Position numbers and translations under genes: made by a program. From NCBI RefSeq assembly GCF_004851605.1, contig NZ_CP031093.1, positions 62,001 to 126,000 of the forward strand: 64,000 bases of DNA, given 5' to 3'. Positions 29,325 to 37,598 of this stretch are shown in pieces. The DNA comes from Hydrocarboniclastica marina. Its GTDB lineage: Bacteria > Pseudomonadota > Gammaproteobacteria > Pseudomonadales > Oleiphilaceae. Positions within the stretch are counted from its first letter, which is position 1. Every line of letters starts with the position of its first letter. The notes under the pieces were generated by a model. The model worked only from the letters and a program-made list of their open reading frames with translations, searched no databases and had not been told where the DNA came from.

Positions 29325-32300
29325 ATGACATGGGACACCAGGTTGCGTCGAATAACAATAATGTACTTTAAAAAGGCCGAGCATGCCGGCGGGGGATCAC
29401 ATTTGTCGTGTCTCAGAGAAACGTTGGTGGGGTACAACGGGGTTCTGACTCAGCGCCCGGGAACAGCTGAACGGTCAACGGGCTGGTGGCTGATGCTACT
29501 GCTGTTGCTCTTTCTGCTGGCACCATCCACAGGGTATGGCGCATCCAGCTGCCATGACGAACACATCGTGGTCACGGACAAGACCGAGCACATCCCCCTG
29601 GCGTCGTGCCTCTGGTACCTGGAAGACCCCTCCCACAAGCAGACGCTCAGCGATGTGCGAAACGCCGACGATGGGCTGGATGGCTTTACCGAGCATCACC
29701 AAGGCCTGCTCAACTTTGGCTATACCGAGTCCGCTTACTGGGTGCGCTTCGACCTGCGTTATGTAGGCGAGTATGAGGAAAGGGCCTACATACTCGAGTT
29801 GGAGCTTCCACTGGCGGATGAGGCTGATCTCTACCTGATCGAGGATGGCCGTATCGTCGGCGAACGCCAGTTTCGCTACGATCAAGGCTGGGAACAGCGA
29901 GACCTGAACCTGCCCAATCCCAACTTCACGCTGGAGCTCCAACAGAACCAGACCGTTACCGCCTATCTGCGCGTGTATACCCGCAACACATTCCGCCTGC
30001 CGCTGCACCTTTGGGCGCCGGGTGCCTATGCCGAAGAAATCGCAATTTCGGAGTTTTTCCACGGGGCATTCCTGGGCGCGATGCTGGCCATCTTCGCCTA
30101 TAACCTTTTCGTGACGCTTGTAGTACGCGAGAAAGGCTATCTTTTCTACATGCTTTATCTCCTCTTCGGGACCATGTTCATCCTCACCGAGCAGGTCCAC
30201 GGTCAGCAGATTTTCGGCCATCAGGTGTTCTTGCTGGACAAGGGATTTTTGCACTATTGGATAATTATCGCCTGGCTCTGGGCGCTGCTGATGGCGCGCG
30301 ATCTGCTCGAGACCAAGGCCAACGCGCCGGGGCTCGACCAGCTTCTGAGTCTTGCTTTGCGGGGTACGGTTGCCACGCTGGTGTTGAGTCTGTTCATCCG
30401 CTATCACGTGTCCATGCAGTGGACCGTTATCGGTTCGGTGATACTGGTACTGCTGATGCTGTTTGCCAGCTACCGTGCATTGCGTGTCGGCATCCCGTCC
30501 GCCAAAACCTATCTTGCCGCCTGGTCCATGGTACTCCTGAGCGTCGGCATTTATGCCGTTACTGTTATGGGCTACCTGCCGGTCAATACCATTACGGCAC
30601 ACATGCCCCAACTTGGTTTCGCCAGCCAGGTGGTTCTGCTCTCCTTCGCCATGGCCAAGCGCATCAAGGTCGTGCAGGAACAGGCATTGCGCTGGAACGA
30701 GACTGCCGTCGCCAACCTGCAACGCTACCGGTCGCTGTTCGACAATGCGATAGAAGGCATTTTCCAGATGTCCCTGGGGAGCCGTTTTATCGAAGCGAAC
30801 CCGGCTCTGGCCCACATGCTGGGCTACCGGTCGGCAAGGGAACTGTTACGACACTCGCCTAACGTGCTTGAAGCCTGTTTCGCTGACCCTGCGGTACGCG
30901 CACGCGTCCGTGAGTCGCTGAGTTCAAGTGGTCAGGTAAAGGGCCTTGAGGCCGCTTATGTGGACCATCAAGGCCAGGAACGCTGGGCCAGTGTGTCCTT
31001 GCGTGCGGCCTATAGCCCTGACGGAAAGCCGACTCACCTCGAAGGCACGTTTGTTGATATCACCGAGCGCAAGGAGCGTGAAAAAGTCGAGCGTGAGCGT
31101 GAGAACGAGCGGCTAGAGAAAGAAGTTGCCCGTAATTCTGCCGCGTCGAAATCGCAGTTCCTGGCCAACATGAGCCATGAAATCCGTACGCCGCTGGCCG
31201 CCATTATCGGCTATGGCGAAACGCTGATGGAGCCCGACCTGGACGACGAGCAAAAGCGCAACAGTGCGGAAACCGTCGTGCGCAGTGGCCGGCATCTGCT
31301 CGACCTCATCAACGACATTCTTGACCACTCCAAGATCGACGCCAACAAGCTGGATGTTGAAATTCTCACGGTCAATCTGCCGGAGCTCATCGAGGAAGTT
31401 CGCGCTTTCTTCGCACCCCGGGTACGCGAAAAAAGACTCGACTTCAGGATTATCTACGACTTTCCCTTGCCTGAGCTGATCCAGACTGACCCTACCCGAC
31501 TCCGGCAGATCCTTATCAACCTGTGCGCCAACGCGCTCAAGTTTACCGAGCGTGGCCATATCCACGTCCATATTCGCTGTGATCGCCCCCAGCAACAGCT
31601 GGTTGCGACCGTTGTGGACACTGGCATTGGTATGAAGCGGGAACAGTTGGAGCGGCTGTTTGACCCGTTTGCCCAGGGCAGCAGCGACATAGCCCGGCAG
31701 TACGGTGGCACGGGCCTGGGGTTGAGTATCTCCAAACGCCTGTGTGAACTCCTGGGCGGCTCGATAAGGGTCAGGAGCCAATACGGCGAAGGCAGTGAAT
31801 TTGAGGCTTTTGTGGATACCGGCTCGCTTGAGGGCGTACGTTTGATCCACAGCGCCCCGGAAATGACCGGGCGGCGCCAGCGCCTCCAGAGCGTAGCCAC
31901 GCCGCGGCTAAAAGGGCGCATACTTTACGCTGAAGATAACGAGGTCAATCGCAATCTGGTCAGCCTCCTGGTGCGCCGCACCGGCGCCGAGATTGTGCAT
32001 GTCACGAATGGTGCGGAAGCACTTGAGCTGGGTCTCCAGGGTGGCTTCGACGTCATTCTTATGGATATCCAGATGCCGGTCATGAATGGGCGAGACGCTA
32101 CCCGTGCGCTGCGGGAGGCGGGGGTCAATACACCCGTCATTGCGTTGACCGCCAATGTCATGGCCGAGGATGTGCAGGATTACCGTGACGCGGGCTGTAA
32201 TGACTTTCTCGCCAAACCCATCGACAAATCGCGTTTCTACGAGACGTTGTCGCTTTACCTGAGCCCGCTCCAGGGCGAAATTCAGGTCACGCACGATGAC

Positions 32301-32987
32301 CAGAGTGAAGCCGATCCAAAATATGACGGCGCGGTTCTCGTCGCCGACGCCAATCCGGACGCTCTGCGAGTGATCGAGGCCCAGCTACGTGGGATGGGGC
32401 TTGACGTCGTGGTGGCCGATACTGGGCCGCGGGCCGTTCAGTTAGCCATGGCGAAGACGGTGCGGATGGTCTTTTTGGGCCATGACCTGCCGGAGATGAG
32501 CGCGGTCGATGTGATGCGTCTGCTTCGTCAGACAGGCTTCCGAAGGCCCATCGTTGCATACCTTCCACAGGGCATGCACTCGGAGCCCCTGGCTGAAGCT
32601 GGTTTTGATGAGATCCTGGTGGAGCCTGTGGCTGAGAGTATCGGCGCAACACTGGCAAGACATATGCCACCTGCACCCGAGGACCAAGTCGTGCAGGAGG
32701 CGTCAGAAGACCCGGCAATGAAAGCGTTGCAGGGACAATTCGTCGCAGGCTTGCCCGCGCGCCTGGAATCCATGGCCCAGGCACGGCAGCAGGGCAACTG
32801 GGAGCAGCTTCAGATGCATGCGCATCAGCTGAAAGGCAGTGCTGGCGCAATGGGCTATCCTTTGATTACGGAACGGGCGGGTGAGCTGGAAGCTGCACTC
32901 AGGGCACAGGAACTGAACCGGGCCAATGAGTTATCGGCCATTGTGGAGCAATTGCTACGCGAGGCTTTTAGTACGAATGGCCATTAA
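29325..32987 (+). CDS. 7TM-DISM hybrid histidine kinase with two receivers and HPt
   Basis: A 1220-residue inner-membrane sensor. A signal anchor (about residues 53-72) is followed by a 7TMR-DISMED2 periplasmic domain (about 80-220), a seven-span 7TM-DISM block (about 235-440), PAS (about 470-585), HisKA with FLANMSHEIRTPL (His about 618), and HATPase (TGIGMKREQ, GGTGLGLSI). Receiver 1 follows (about 865-980; VILMDIQMPVM, FLAKPI), then receiver 2 (about 1002-1115) and HPt (HAHQLKGSAGAMG, His about 1167). Receiver 2 has lost the phospho-acceptor (MVFLGHDLPEM has Gly where Asp is expected) and the conserved Lys (ILVEPV), so it should not be phosphorylated. The start is uncertain; ATG 29361 is an alternative. 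The gene is 27 bases upstream of the next, likely the same operon. Confidence 0.9.
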   Translation: MTWDTRLRRITIMYFKKAEHAGGGSHLSCLRETLVGYNGVLTQRPGTAERSTGWWLMLLLLLFLLAPSTGYGASSCHDEHIVVTDKTEHIPLASCLWYLEDPSHKQTLSDVRNADDGLDGFTEHHQGLLNFGYTESAYWVRFDLRYVGEYEERAYILELELPLADEADLYLIEDGRIVGERQFRYDQGWEQRDLNLPNPNFTLELQQNQTVTAYLRVYTRNTFRLPLHLWAPGAYAEEIAISEFFHGAFLGAMLAIFAYNLFVTLVVREKGYLFYMLYLLFGTMFILTEQVHGQQIFGHQVFLLDKGFLHYWIIIAWLWALLMARDLLETKANAPGLDQLLSLALRGTVATLVLSLFIRYHVSMQWTVIGSVILVLLMLFASYRALRVGIPSAKTYLAAWSMVLLSVGIYAVTVMGYLPVNTITAHMPQLGFASQVVLLSFAMAKRIKVVQEQALRWNETAVANLQRYRSLFDNAIEGIFQMSLGSRFIEANPALAHMLGYRSARELLRHSPNVLEACFADPAVRARVRESLSSSGQVKGLEAAYVDHQGQERWASVSLRAAYSPDGKPTHLEGTFVDITERKEREKVERERENERLEKEVARNSAASKSQFLANMSHEIRTPLAAIIGYGETLMEPDLDDEQKRNSAETVVRSGRHLLDLINDILDHSKIDANKLDVEILTVNLPELIEEVRAFFAPRVREKRLDFRIIYDFPLPELIQTDPTRLRQILINLCANALKFTERGHIHVHIRCDRPQQQLVATVVDTGIGMKREQLERLFDPFAQGSSDIARQYGGTGLGLSISKRLCELLGGSIRVRSQYGEGSEFEAFVDTGSLEGVRLIHSAPEMTGRRQRLQSVATPRLKGRILYAEDNEVNRNLVSLLVRRTGAEIVHVTNGAEALELGLQGGFDVILMDIQMPVMNGRDATRALREAGVNTPVIALTANVMAEDVQDYRDAGCNDFLAKPIDKSRFYETLSLYLSPLQGEIQVTHDDQSEADPKYDGAVLVADANPDALRVIEAQLRGMGLDVVVADTGPRAVQLAMAKTVRMVFLGHDLPEMSAVDVMRLLRQTGFRRPIVAYLPQGMHSEPLAEAGFDEILVEPVAESIGATLARHMPPAPEDQVVQEASEDPAMKALQGQFVAGLPARLESMAQARQQGNWEQLQMHAHQLKGSAGAMGYPLITERAGELEAALRAQELNRANELSAIVEQLLREAFSTNGH

Positions 32988-33014
32988 CGTCCAACAACAG
33001 ACCAGGAAACACAA

Positions 33015-33581
33015 ATGAGCGAATCTCCCCAATCGCGCAATGAAAGCCAGTTCGTCAATATGACGTACGGCACCTACTCCGATGTTCTTTTCGTGCTGTT
33101 TCCTTTTCTGGTGATTGGTCTGCAAGGGCTTTGGCGGGGGGAGCTTGCCGAAGTCCTGCTGCGCCCCGACCTGTCGATCGCAGCTGCGATTCTGGCAGGT
33201 TTGGCGATCGGTCGCTTCGTCCTGGGCTTGATCGCGAACCATGAACTGGGTCGCTACAAGGAACGAATAGTATTTTTTATTGCGGCGACACTCTTTACAG
33301 TACTGGGGCCCTCGCTGCTGCTGATACTATTGATAGTCGGGGACGACCGGGTCCCGGAGTTCGTGTCTTTCGTCCAGCCTATCCTGCTGATTATCGCAAT
33401 TTCTCTCTATACCACTGCGGTAAGCATCAGCAACATTCTCTCGGGCAGCCAGTACGAGCAGCGACAGGAAGACCGCCATGCCCGGACCGAAGATGATAAA
33501 CTGGCTTTGCCCCGCCGTGGCGAGGGCGCAGGTCAGAACGAGGCTGCCGAAAGCGCAGGCTCGAACTCAAGGGGATACTAA
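33015..33581 (+). CDS. Small four-span membrane protein in a phosphorelay operon
   Basis: An unrecognised 188-residue protein with about four hydrophobic segments (LFVLFPFLVIGLQ, AAILAGLAIGRFVLGLI, IVFFIAATLFTVLGPSLLLI, ILLIIAISLYTTAVSI) and a charged cytoplasmic tail. AGGAAA precedes the ATG. It lies between the hybrid kinase and the stand-alone receiver, overlapping the latter's ATG by one base (TAATG), so it is probably co-translated with it. A role as membrane partner of the relay is an inference. Confidence 0.7.
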   Translation: MSESPQSRNESQFVNMTYGTYSDVLFVLFPFLVIGLQGLWRGELAEVLLRPDLSIAAAILAGLAIGRFVLGLIANHELGRYKERIVFFIAATLFTVLGPSLLLILLIVGDDRVPEFVSFVQPILLIIAISLYTTAVSISNILSGSQYEQRQEDRHARTEDDKLALPRRGEGAGQNEAAESAGSNSRGY

Positions 33582-33991
33582 TGGATGAACTGAGTGTGCT
33601 GGTGGTAGAAGACGAGCCGGTCATGCGCGAGATGTTGAAAGACATGCTCTACCGGGTCGGAGCATGCCGGGTAGTCGAAGTGGGAGACGGAGCCGGCGCG
33701 CTGGCCGCCTTCGAGCGCTGCAGTTTCAGCATTGTCATGCTCGATCTTGGGTTGCCCGACTGCAGTGGCCACGAACTCATGCAGGAACTCAAATCCCGCC
33801 ACGAGCGACAGCACATTGTGCTGGTCACGGCTGATGACTCTATCGAAAGCATACAGAAAGCCATCAGTGCGGGCGCCAATGGCTATGTTGTAAAACCCTA
33901 CTCAGAAGAGAAAATCCAGGACGTCGTCAACAACTACATGATGGTTCATGGCATTGACAACCACCTGACAAAGGACCGGCTCCAAGACTAG
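33581..33991 (+). CDS. Stand-alone response regulator receiver
   Basis: A 136-residue single receiver domain without an output domain. The acidic pocket is E10-D11, the phospho-acceptor is D55 in VMLDLGLPD, with T83 and K105 (YVVKPY). All catalytic residues are present, so it should be phosphorylated. A CheY-like single-domain shuttle is the natural partner of the HPt domain in the kinase encoded two genes upstream. Confidence 0.9.
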   Translation: MDELSVLVVEDEPVMREMLKDMLYRVGACRVVEVGDGAGALAAFERCSFSIVMLDLGLPDCSGHELMQELKSRHERQHIVLVTADDSIESIQKAISAGANGYVVKPYSEEKIQDVVNNYMMVHGIDNHLTKDRLQD

Positions 33992-34178
33992 GCGTCATGG
34001 CGCTGCTGTCGGGCCTGGGTTACCCTTTTTCGAGCCCAAGCACAGCTGCCGCGACCTGCCCACGCACCTTTCTTCCTTTTTGCCCCGGTACTCCCGGGGG
34101 CGACATCCTGTCGCAAACTTCTGTTGGGCGTTCTATTGTGCCGTTCGAGCAGCGCTCTGTTACTGGTTGAGTAGACCG

Positions 34179-34478
34179 TCACGCGACCTGTCGTGCGATC
34201 CAGGAATTGTATCGCGTTGCCAGCGAGCGCACGTAGCGAGCCTCGTCACCTTCAAGGTTCGCCAGAACCCCACGAAAAATCCAGCCGCGTTCGTAGAGAC
34301 CCAGCAGGCGCTGCTCGTCTTCCAGGTTGGCGCGCTGATTCAGCTTTTTGCAGACCGCCTCAAGAAAGGGAAGCTTTCGTGGTTGGCGTACGGGGCCGGG
34401 CGCCTGCGATGGACGGGGCGCTGTCTTGCGAGCCGGCTTTCCTGTCGGTCTGGCAGGGCGGGTGGGCTTGTTACTCAT
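34179..34478 (-). CDS. Hypothetical basic protein
   Basis: A 99-residue protein with a disordered, basic Pro/Lys/Arg N-terminus (NKPTRPARPTGKPARKTAP) and a helical C-terminus (FLEAVCKKLNQRANLEDEQ ... RGWIFRGVLANLEGDEARYV). ATG 34478 has AGGAG eight bases upstream. The strong terminator for the preceding minus-strand transcript ends just before it. Nucleic-acid binding is possible from the charge, but unproven. Confidence 0.65.
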   Translation of the reverse strand: MSNKPTRPARPTGKPARKTAPRPSQAPGPVRQPRKLPFLEAVCKKLNQRANLEDEQRLLGLYERGWIFRGVLANLEGDEARYVRSLATRYNSWIARQVA

Positions 34479-34512
34479 AAAATCACTCCTTGCCGTGATA
34501 GTCCGTAGAGCC

Positions 34513-34546
34513 AAAAAAAAACCGGGGAGGCGAACCTCCCCGGTTT
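34513..34546 (-). terminator. Intrinsic terminator, minus strand
   Basis: A perfect 12-bp stem (AAACCGGGGAGG / CCTCCCCGGTTT) with a CGAA-type tetraloop runs on the minus strand into nine T residues. It closes the transcript coming from the exonuclease gene, about 215 bases downstream of that gene's stop codon. Confidence 0.9.
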
Positions 34547-34555
34547 CTCTGACCC

Positions 34556-34583
34556 GCTGGAAGGTTCGTCAGACCCTTCCAGC
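34556..34583. other. Second hairpin next to the terminator
   Basis: GCTGGAAGG and CCTTCCAGC (34556-34564 and 34575-34583) form a perfect 9-bp stem with a 10-base loop, immediately upstream of the terminator on the minus strand. It could stabilise the 3' end or be part of a small RNA. Confidence 0.6.
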
Positions 34584-34600
34584 CATCACTGGTCGCAGGG

Positions 34601-34762
34601 TCAACTCAAATCTGCTTTTTTGAACAGGCCAAATAACTTCTCAAATGCTGCAACATCGAGTCTTCCAAAACGGTCAGTGAGTAATTTATAGGTTGATTCT
34701 AGCGCGGGCGAACGGGGTTTTGAAAGGGGCTCCTGAACTGATTCAGTAGCCAGGAAAAGTAC
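34601..34762 (-). other. Open in-frame extension after the exonuclease stop
   Basis: Directly after the exonuclease TGA the same frame stays open for 53 codons. Its translation looks protein-like (for example ESTYKLLTDRFGRLDVAAFE, then KLFGLFKKADLS, then stop) and contains no start codon. It may be a remnant, a readthrough product or chance; see the findings. Confidence 0.35.
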
Positions 34763-35302
34763 TCAGTAGCCGGATAAGGGAGAGCCGAGAGCGGTCGTGG
34801 TTCGCGAGCACATTCCCGACACCCGCTTCCATGTTTCGTGAAGAATGCGGGCATCGTTGGCCGCGCGATGGGTTTCAACGCCGAGCTCTTCAATGACCAT
34901 CAGGCGAACTTCAGCCCAGCTTGCGCACTGCTCGGGACTCAGCAGTGTCGACACAGACTCCAGCTGGAAAGCGGGTCTTTTCCCGGTGGGCTTGTAGAGG
35001 CGGTGGAGCCAGAAGCTGTCAAAGGTCCAAGCGTCGCAATAGACCACCGGGGGCAGCAGTGTATCAAGCCGCTCGATCACCTGGCTGATCTCGAGACCTT
35101 CCTCTGCAAGGGTCGAGGGGCAGATGCCATGAATCCGCTGGGCGCTTTCAGACCAGTCCTTCCATAATACAAACGGTCTGATGAGCCAGCTGTCGACTTG
35201 GCCCGAGCCGGTACAGATACCTACCTCGATGGGATAGCTTGCCACCAGGTCCAGGCTGGAGGCCTCAAAGTCGATAAAGGTAGGGATAGGGTCTGCTCTC
35301 AT
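34763..35302 (-). CDS. 3'-5' exonuclease, DEDD family
   Basis: A 179-residue RNase T/DNA polymerase III epsilon-type exonuclease. Motif ExoI is FIDFEASSLD (catalytic Asp and Glu at about 12-14), the middle Asp is in YCDAWTFDSFW, and ExoIII is HRAANDARIL. It degrades single-stranded nucleic acid ends; the specific substrate is unknown. The gene is transcribed away from queC. The frame continues open for 53 codons after the TGA, which is unusual. Confidence 0.85.
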   Translation of the reverse strand: MRADPIPTFIDFEASSLDLVASYPIEVGICTGSGQVDSWLIRPFVLWKDWSESAQRIHGICPSTLAEEGLEISQVIERLDTLLPPVVYCDAWTFDSFWLHRLYKPTGKRPAFQLESVSTLLSPEQCASWAEVRLMVIEELGVETHRAANDARILHETWKRVSGMCSRTTTALGSPLSGY

Positions 35303-35523
35303 TATTATTAACTGGTGTCTCAGCGAGCGGTCGAATCTCTGTTAAGGCTAAGGGTTAAGATCGGTGGTCGGATCTTCCGAATACCTGAACCTGTACTTTG
35401 GCAGGACATCACGATAAGTCATTATTAGCAATGCTTTGTTACAGTTATAGCAGAAAACATGCGCGGGCACAGATGAGGTATCGGTAACGCCCTGGCAGGC
35501 CACCCGCTGAAGCCCCGGACTGC

Positions 35524-35529
35524 TATAAT
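35524..35529 (+). promoter_or_regulatory. -10-like TATAAT before queC
   Basis: A perfect TATAAT lies 35 bases before the queC start; no good -35 hexamer is seen 16-18 bases upstream. The 261-base gap (35303-35563) between exonuclease and queC otherwise shows no gene and no recognisable preQ1 riboswitch. Confidence 0.45.
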
Positions 35530-35563
35530 TGGCCCTTCGAATTTGCCAGAGAAGATCTCTTCA

Positions 35564-36229
35564 ATGAAACACCCGGTCGTAGTGATTTATTCCGGCGGAA
35601 TGGATTCGTTTACGCTTTTGCACATGGCGCGCTCCCAAGGGCGCACGGTGCATGCACTTTCATTCAATTACGGGCAACGGCACGTCCGTGAGCTGGACTA
35701 CGCCAGTTGGGTCTGCACCAACTTGCAGCTGGACCATCGCGTCGTAGACATAACGTCAATTCAGGAACTCCTGCAGGGGTCGTCCCTGACGGGCGAGAGT
35801 CCGGTGCCGGAAGGGCATTACGCCGCGTCCAACATGAAGAGCACTGTGGTCCCGAACCGCAACATGATTCTGCTTTCCCTGGCTATCGGCCATGCGGTGA
35901 CTACCGGGGCCAGCGAAGTATGGTACGGCGCGCACGGCGGTGATCATGCGATCTACCCGGATTGCCGGCCTCAATTTGTCGAGCGCATGGATGAAGTGGC
36001 CCAGATAGCCAATTACGAACCCGTCCGGATCGTCGCGCCCTTCCTGCATGCCGACAAGGGCCAGATATTGCGCCAGGGCCTTGCCCTGGGACTGGATTAC
36101 GGCCAGACCTGGACCTGCTACAACGGCAGGGAAAAAGCCTGCGGACGATGCGGGTCCTGCGTGGAGAGACTCGAAGCTTTTGCGGCCAACGGGCTGGCTG
36201 ATCCCTTGCCCTACGAGACGGACACCTGA
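35564..36229 (+). CDS. queC: 7-cyano-7-deazaguanine synthase
   Basis: Converts 7-carboxy-7-deazaguanine to preQ0 in queuosine synthesis, using ATP and ammonia. The PP-loop is YSGGMDSFT at residues 9-17. The substrate region has [18 protein letters not shown], and the zinc cysteines are in [19 protein letters not shown] 35564 fits the family N-terminus. Its TGA shares one base with the queE ATG (TGATG), so translation is coupled. Confidence 0.95.
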   Translation: MKHPVVVIYSGGMDSFTLLHMARSQGRTVHALSFNYGQRHVRELDYASWVCTNLQLDHRVVDITSIQELLQGSSLTGESPVPEGHYAASNMKSTVVPNRNMILLSLAIGHAVTTGASEVWYGAHGGDHAIYPDCRPQFVERMDEVAQIANYEPVRIVAPFLHADKGQILRQGLALGLDYGQTWTCYNGREKACGRCGSCVERLEAFAANGLADPLPYETDT

Positions 36230-36909
36230 TGTACCGGGTCAAGGAGATGTTCTATACCCTGCAGGGCGAGGGCGCGCAGACCGGCCGACCCGCCGTGTTC
36301 TGCCGTTTCAGTAAGTGCAACCTCTGGAATGGCCGGGAAAAAGACCGGGCCAACTCGATCTGTAGTTTCTGCGATACGGACTTCGTCGGGACAGATGGCC
36401 AGAACGGCGGCGAGTTCGCCGATGCCATGTCCCTCGCCAAGGCTATCGCGGATCTCTGGCCCGCGTCCGGCGGCGAAGGCCGGACCCGTCACGGCAGGGT
36501 CCGACCCTACGTAGTCTGTACCGGTGGGGAGCCCCTGCTGCAACTGGACGTCCCGCTGATCGATGCGCTTCACGGACTCGGATTCGAGGTAGGCGTCGAA
36601 ACCAACGGTACCCTGCCAGCTCCCGCTGGAGTCGATTGGCTCTGCGTTAGCCCCAAGGCCGCGGCGGTGCTTGCGGTGACTCGCTGCGACGAGCTGAAGC
36701 TGGTCTATCCGCAGGCGCAGGCAATGCCCGAACGCTTCAGCGGGTTTGACGCGGACTATTTCTACCTGTCGCCAATGGCTTCGCCGGACGCAACTGCCAC
36801 CTCTGACCCGCTCAAATGGGAAAACACACGCAGGGCTATCGAGTACTGTCTGGAGCACCCCCAGTGGAGGCTGACCCTGCAGACCCATAAGCTCGTGGGG
36901 ATCGACTGA
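36229..36909 (+). CDS. queE: 7-carboxy-7-deazaguanine synthase
   Basis: Radical SAM enzyme making 7-carboxy-7-deazaguanine, the step before QueC. The cluster cysteines C30, C45 and C48 give the unusual CX14CX2C spacing of one QueE subtype (KCNLWNGRE ... CSFCDTDF). The SAM-binding GGEP lies in VCTGGEPLLQ. Length is 226. Operon partner of queC; queD was not seen in the window. Confidence 0.95.
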   Translation: MYRVKEMFYTLQGEGAQTGRPAVFCRFSKCNLWNGREKDRANSICSFCDTDFVGTDGQNGGEFADAMSLAKAIADLWPASGGEGRTRHGRVRPYVVCTGGEPLLQLDVPLIDALHGLGFEVGVETNGTLPAPAGVDWLCVSPKAAAVLAVTRCDELKLVYPQAQAMPERFSGFDADYFYLSPMASPDATATSDPLKWENTRRAIEYCLEHPQWRLTLQTHKLVGID

Positions 36910-36921
36910 CCTTCCGGCGGC

Positions 36922-37518
36922 CTACAGAAGAAGATTGTCCAGGCTCTGGCCGTAGGCCGGGGCGAAGTGCTCCATGAAAAAGCGGATTTCGGGCAGCGGG
37001 TCTTCGTCCAGCCGTCTGCGGATCTCGCGCGCTGCCTGTACGAACTCCTGATTGCCGGCCCGAATTTCGGCTTCACATTTCAGGTAAGCCGAAAGCCTGT
37101 CCGCCGCCTTGACCAGTACCCTCACCTCTTCAGGCCACAGACTTTCCTGCAAGTGTGGCGCCAGGGCTTCCCGCAAGGGGCCGGGCAACAAGGCCAGAAG
37201 CTCCTCCTGGGCTTTGTCCTCAATGTCGGCAAACGCTTTGCGCATGACACTGGAGTGATACTTGACTGGCGTCGGTAAGTCACCGGTTATAACCTCCGCC
37301 GCGTCATGGTAGAGACCTGCAGTAGCGACCGCGTTGGCATCCACCTCGCCCTCGAAATAGCGGTTACGAATAAGCGCGAGGGCATGCGCCAGCGTGGCGA
37401 CTTCCCAGGAATGAGTGGCCACGTTTTCTTCGATCGCGTTGCGCATCAGACCCCAGCGCCTGATCCAGCGCAAGCGGCTGAGGTATGCAAAGAAGGGACT
37501 CTGGCTAACTGTTGGCAT
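36922..37518 (-). CDS. yfbR: HD-domain 5'-nucleotidase, YfbR-like
   Basis: Hydrolyses 5'-deoxynucleoside monophosphates. The HD metal site is spread over ATHSWEVATLAHALAL and GLYHDAAEVITGDLPTPVKY, the hallmark of YfbR. Length is 198. ATG 37518 is chosen over an upstream TTG in the same frame. It converges on queE with 12 bases between stops. Confidence 0.9.
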   Translation of the reverse strand: MPTVSQSPFFAYLSRLRWIRRWGLMRNAIEENVATHSWEVATLAHALALIRNRYFEGEVDANAVATAGLYHDAAEVITGDLPTPVKYHSSVMRKAFADIEDKAQEELLALLPGPLREALAPHLQESLWPEEVRVLVKAADRLSAYLKCEAEIRAGNQEFVQAAREIRRRLDEDPLPEIRFFMEHFAPAYGQSLDNLLL

Positions 37519-37598
37519 CGAAATTTCCAGTGGCAAAGCGGTACAGCGCAGGGGAGTTTGGCTGGAGCCAACGACCCTGCGTGAAGAGAGCGCAAATG

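Noticed and set aside
29496-30815. 439-codon minus-strand frame opposite the hybrid kinase
   Set aside because: Mirror frame of a conserved kinase gene in GC-rich DNA; His/Gln-rich with no domain.
34082-34098. CCCCGG/CCGGGG hairpin as terminator of the receiver gene
   Set aside because: No T run follows it on the plus strand; the T run is upstream.
35303-35563. Possible preQ1 riboswitch upstream of queC
   Set aside because: No recognisable H-type pseudoknot with the A-rich tail; only a TATAAT element is clear.
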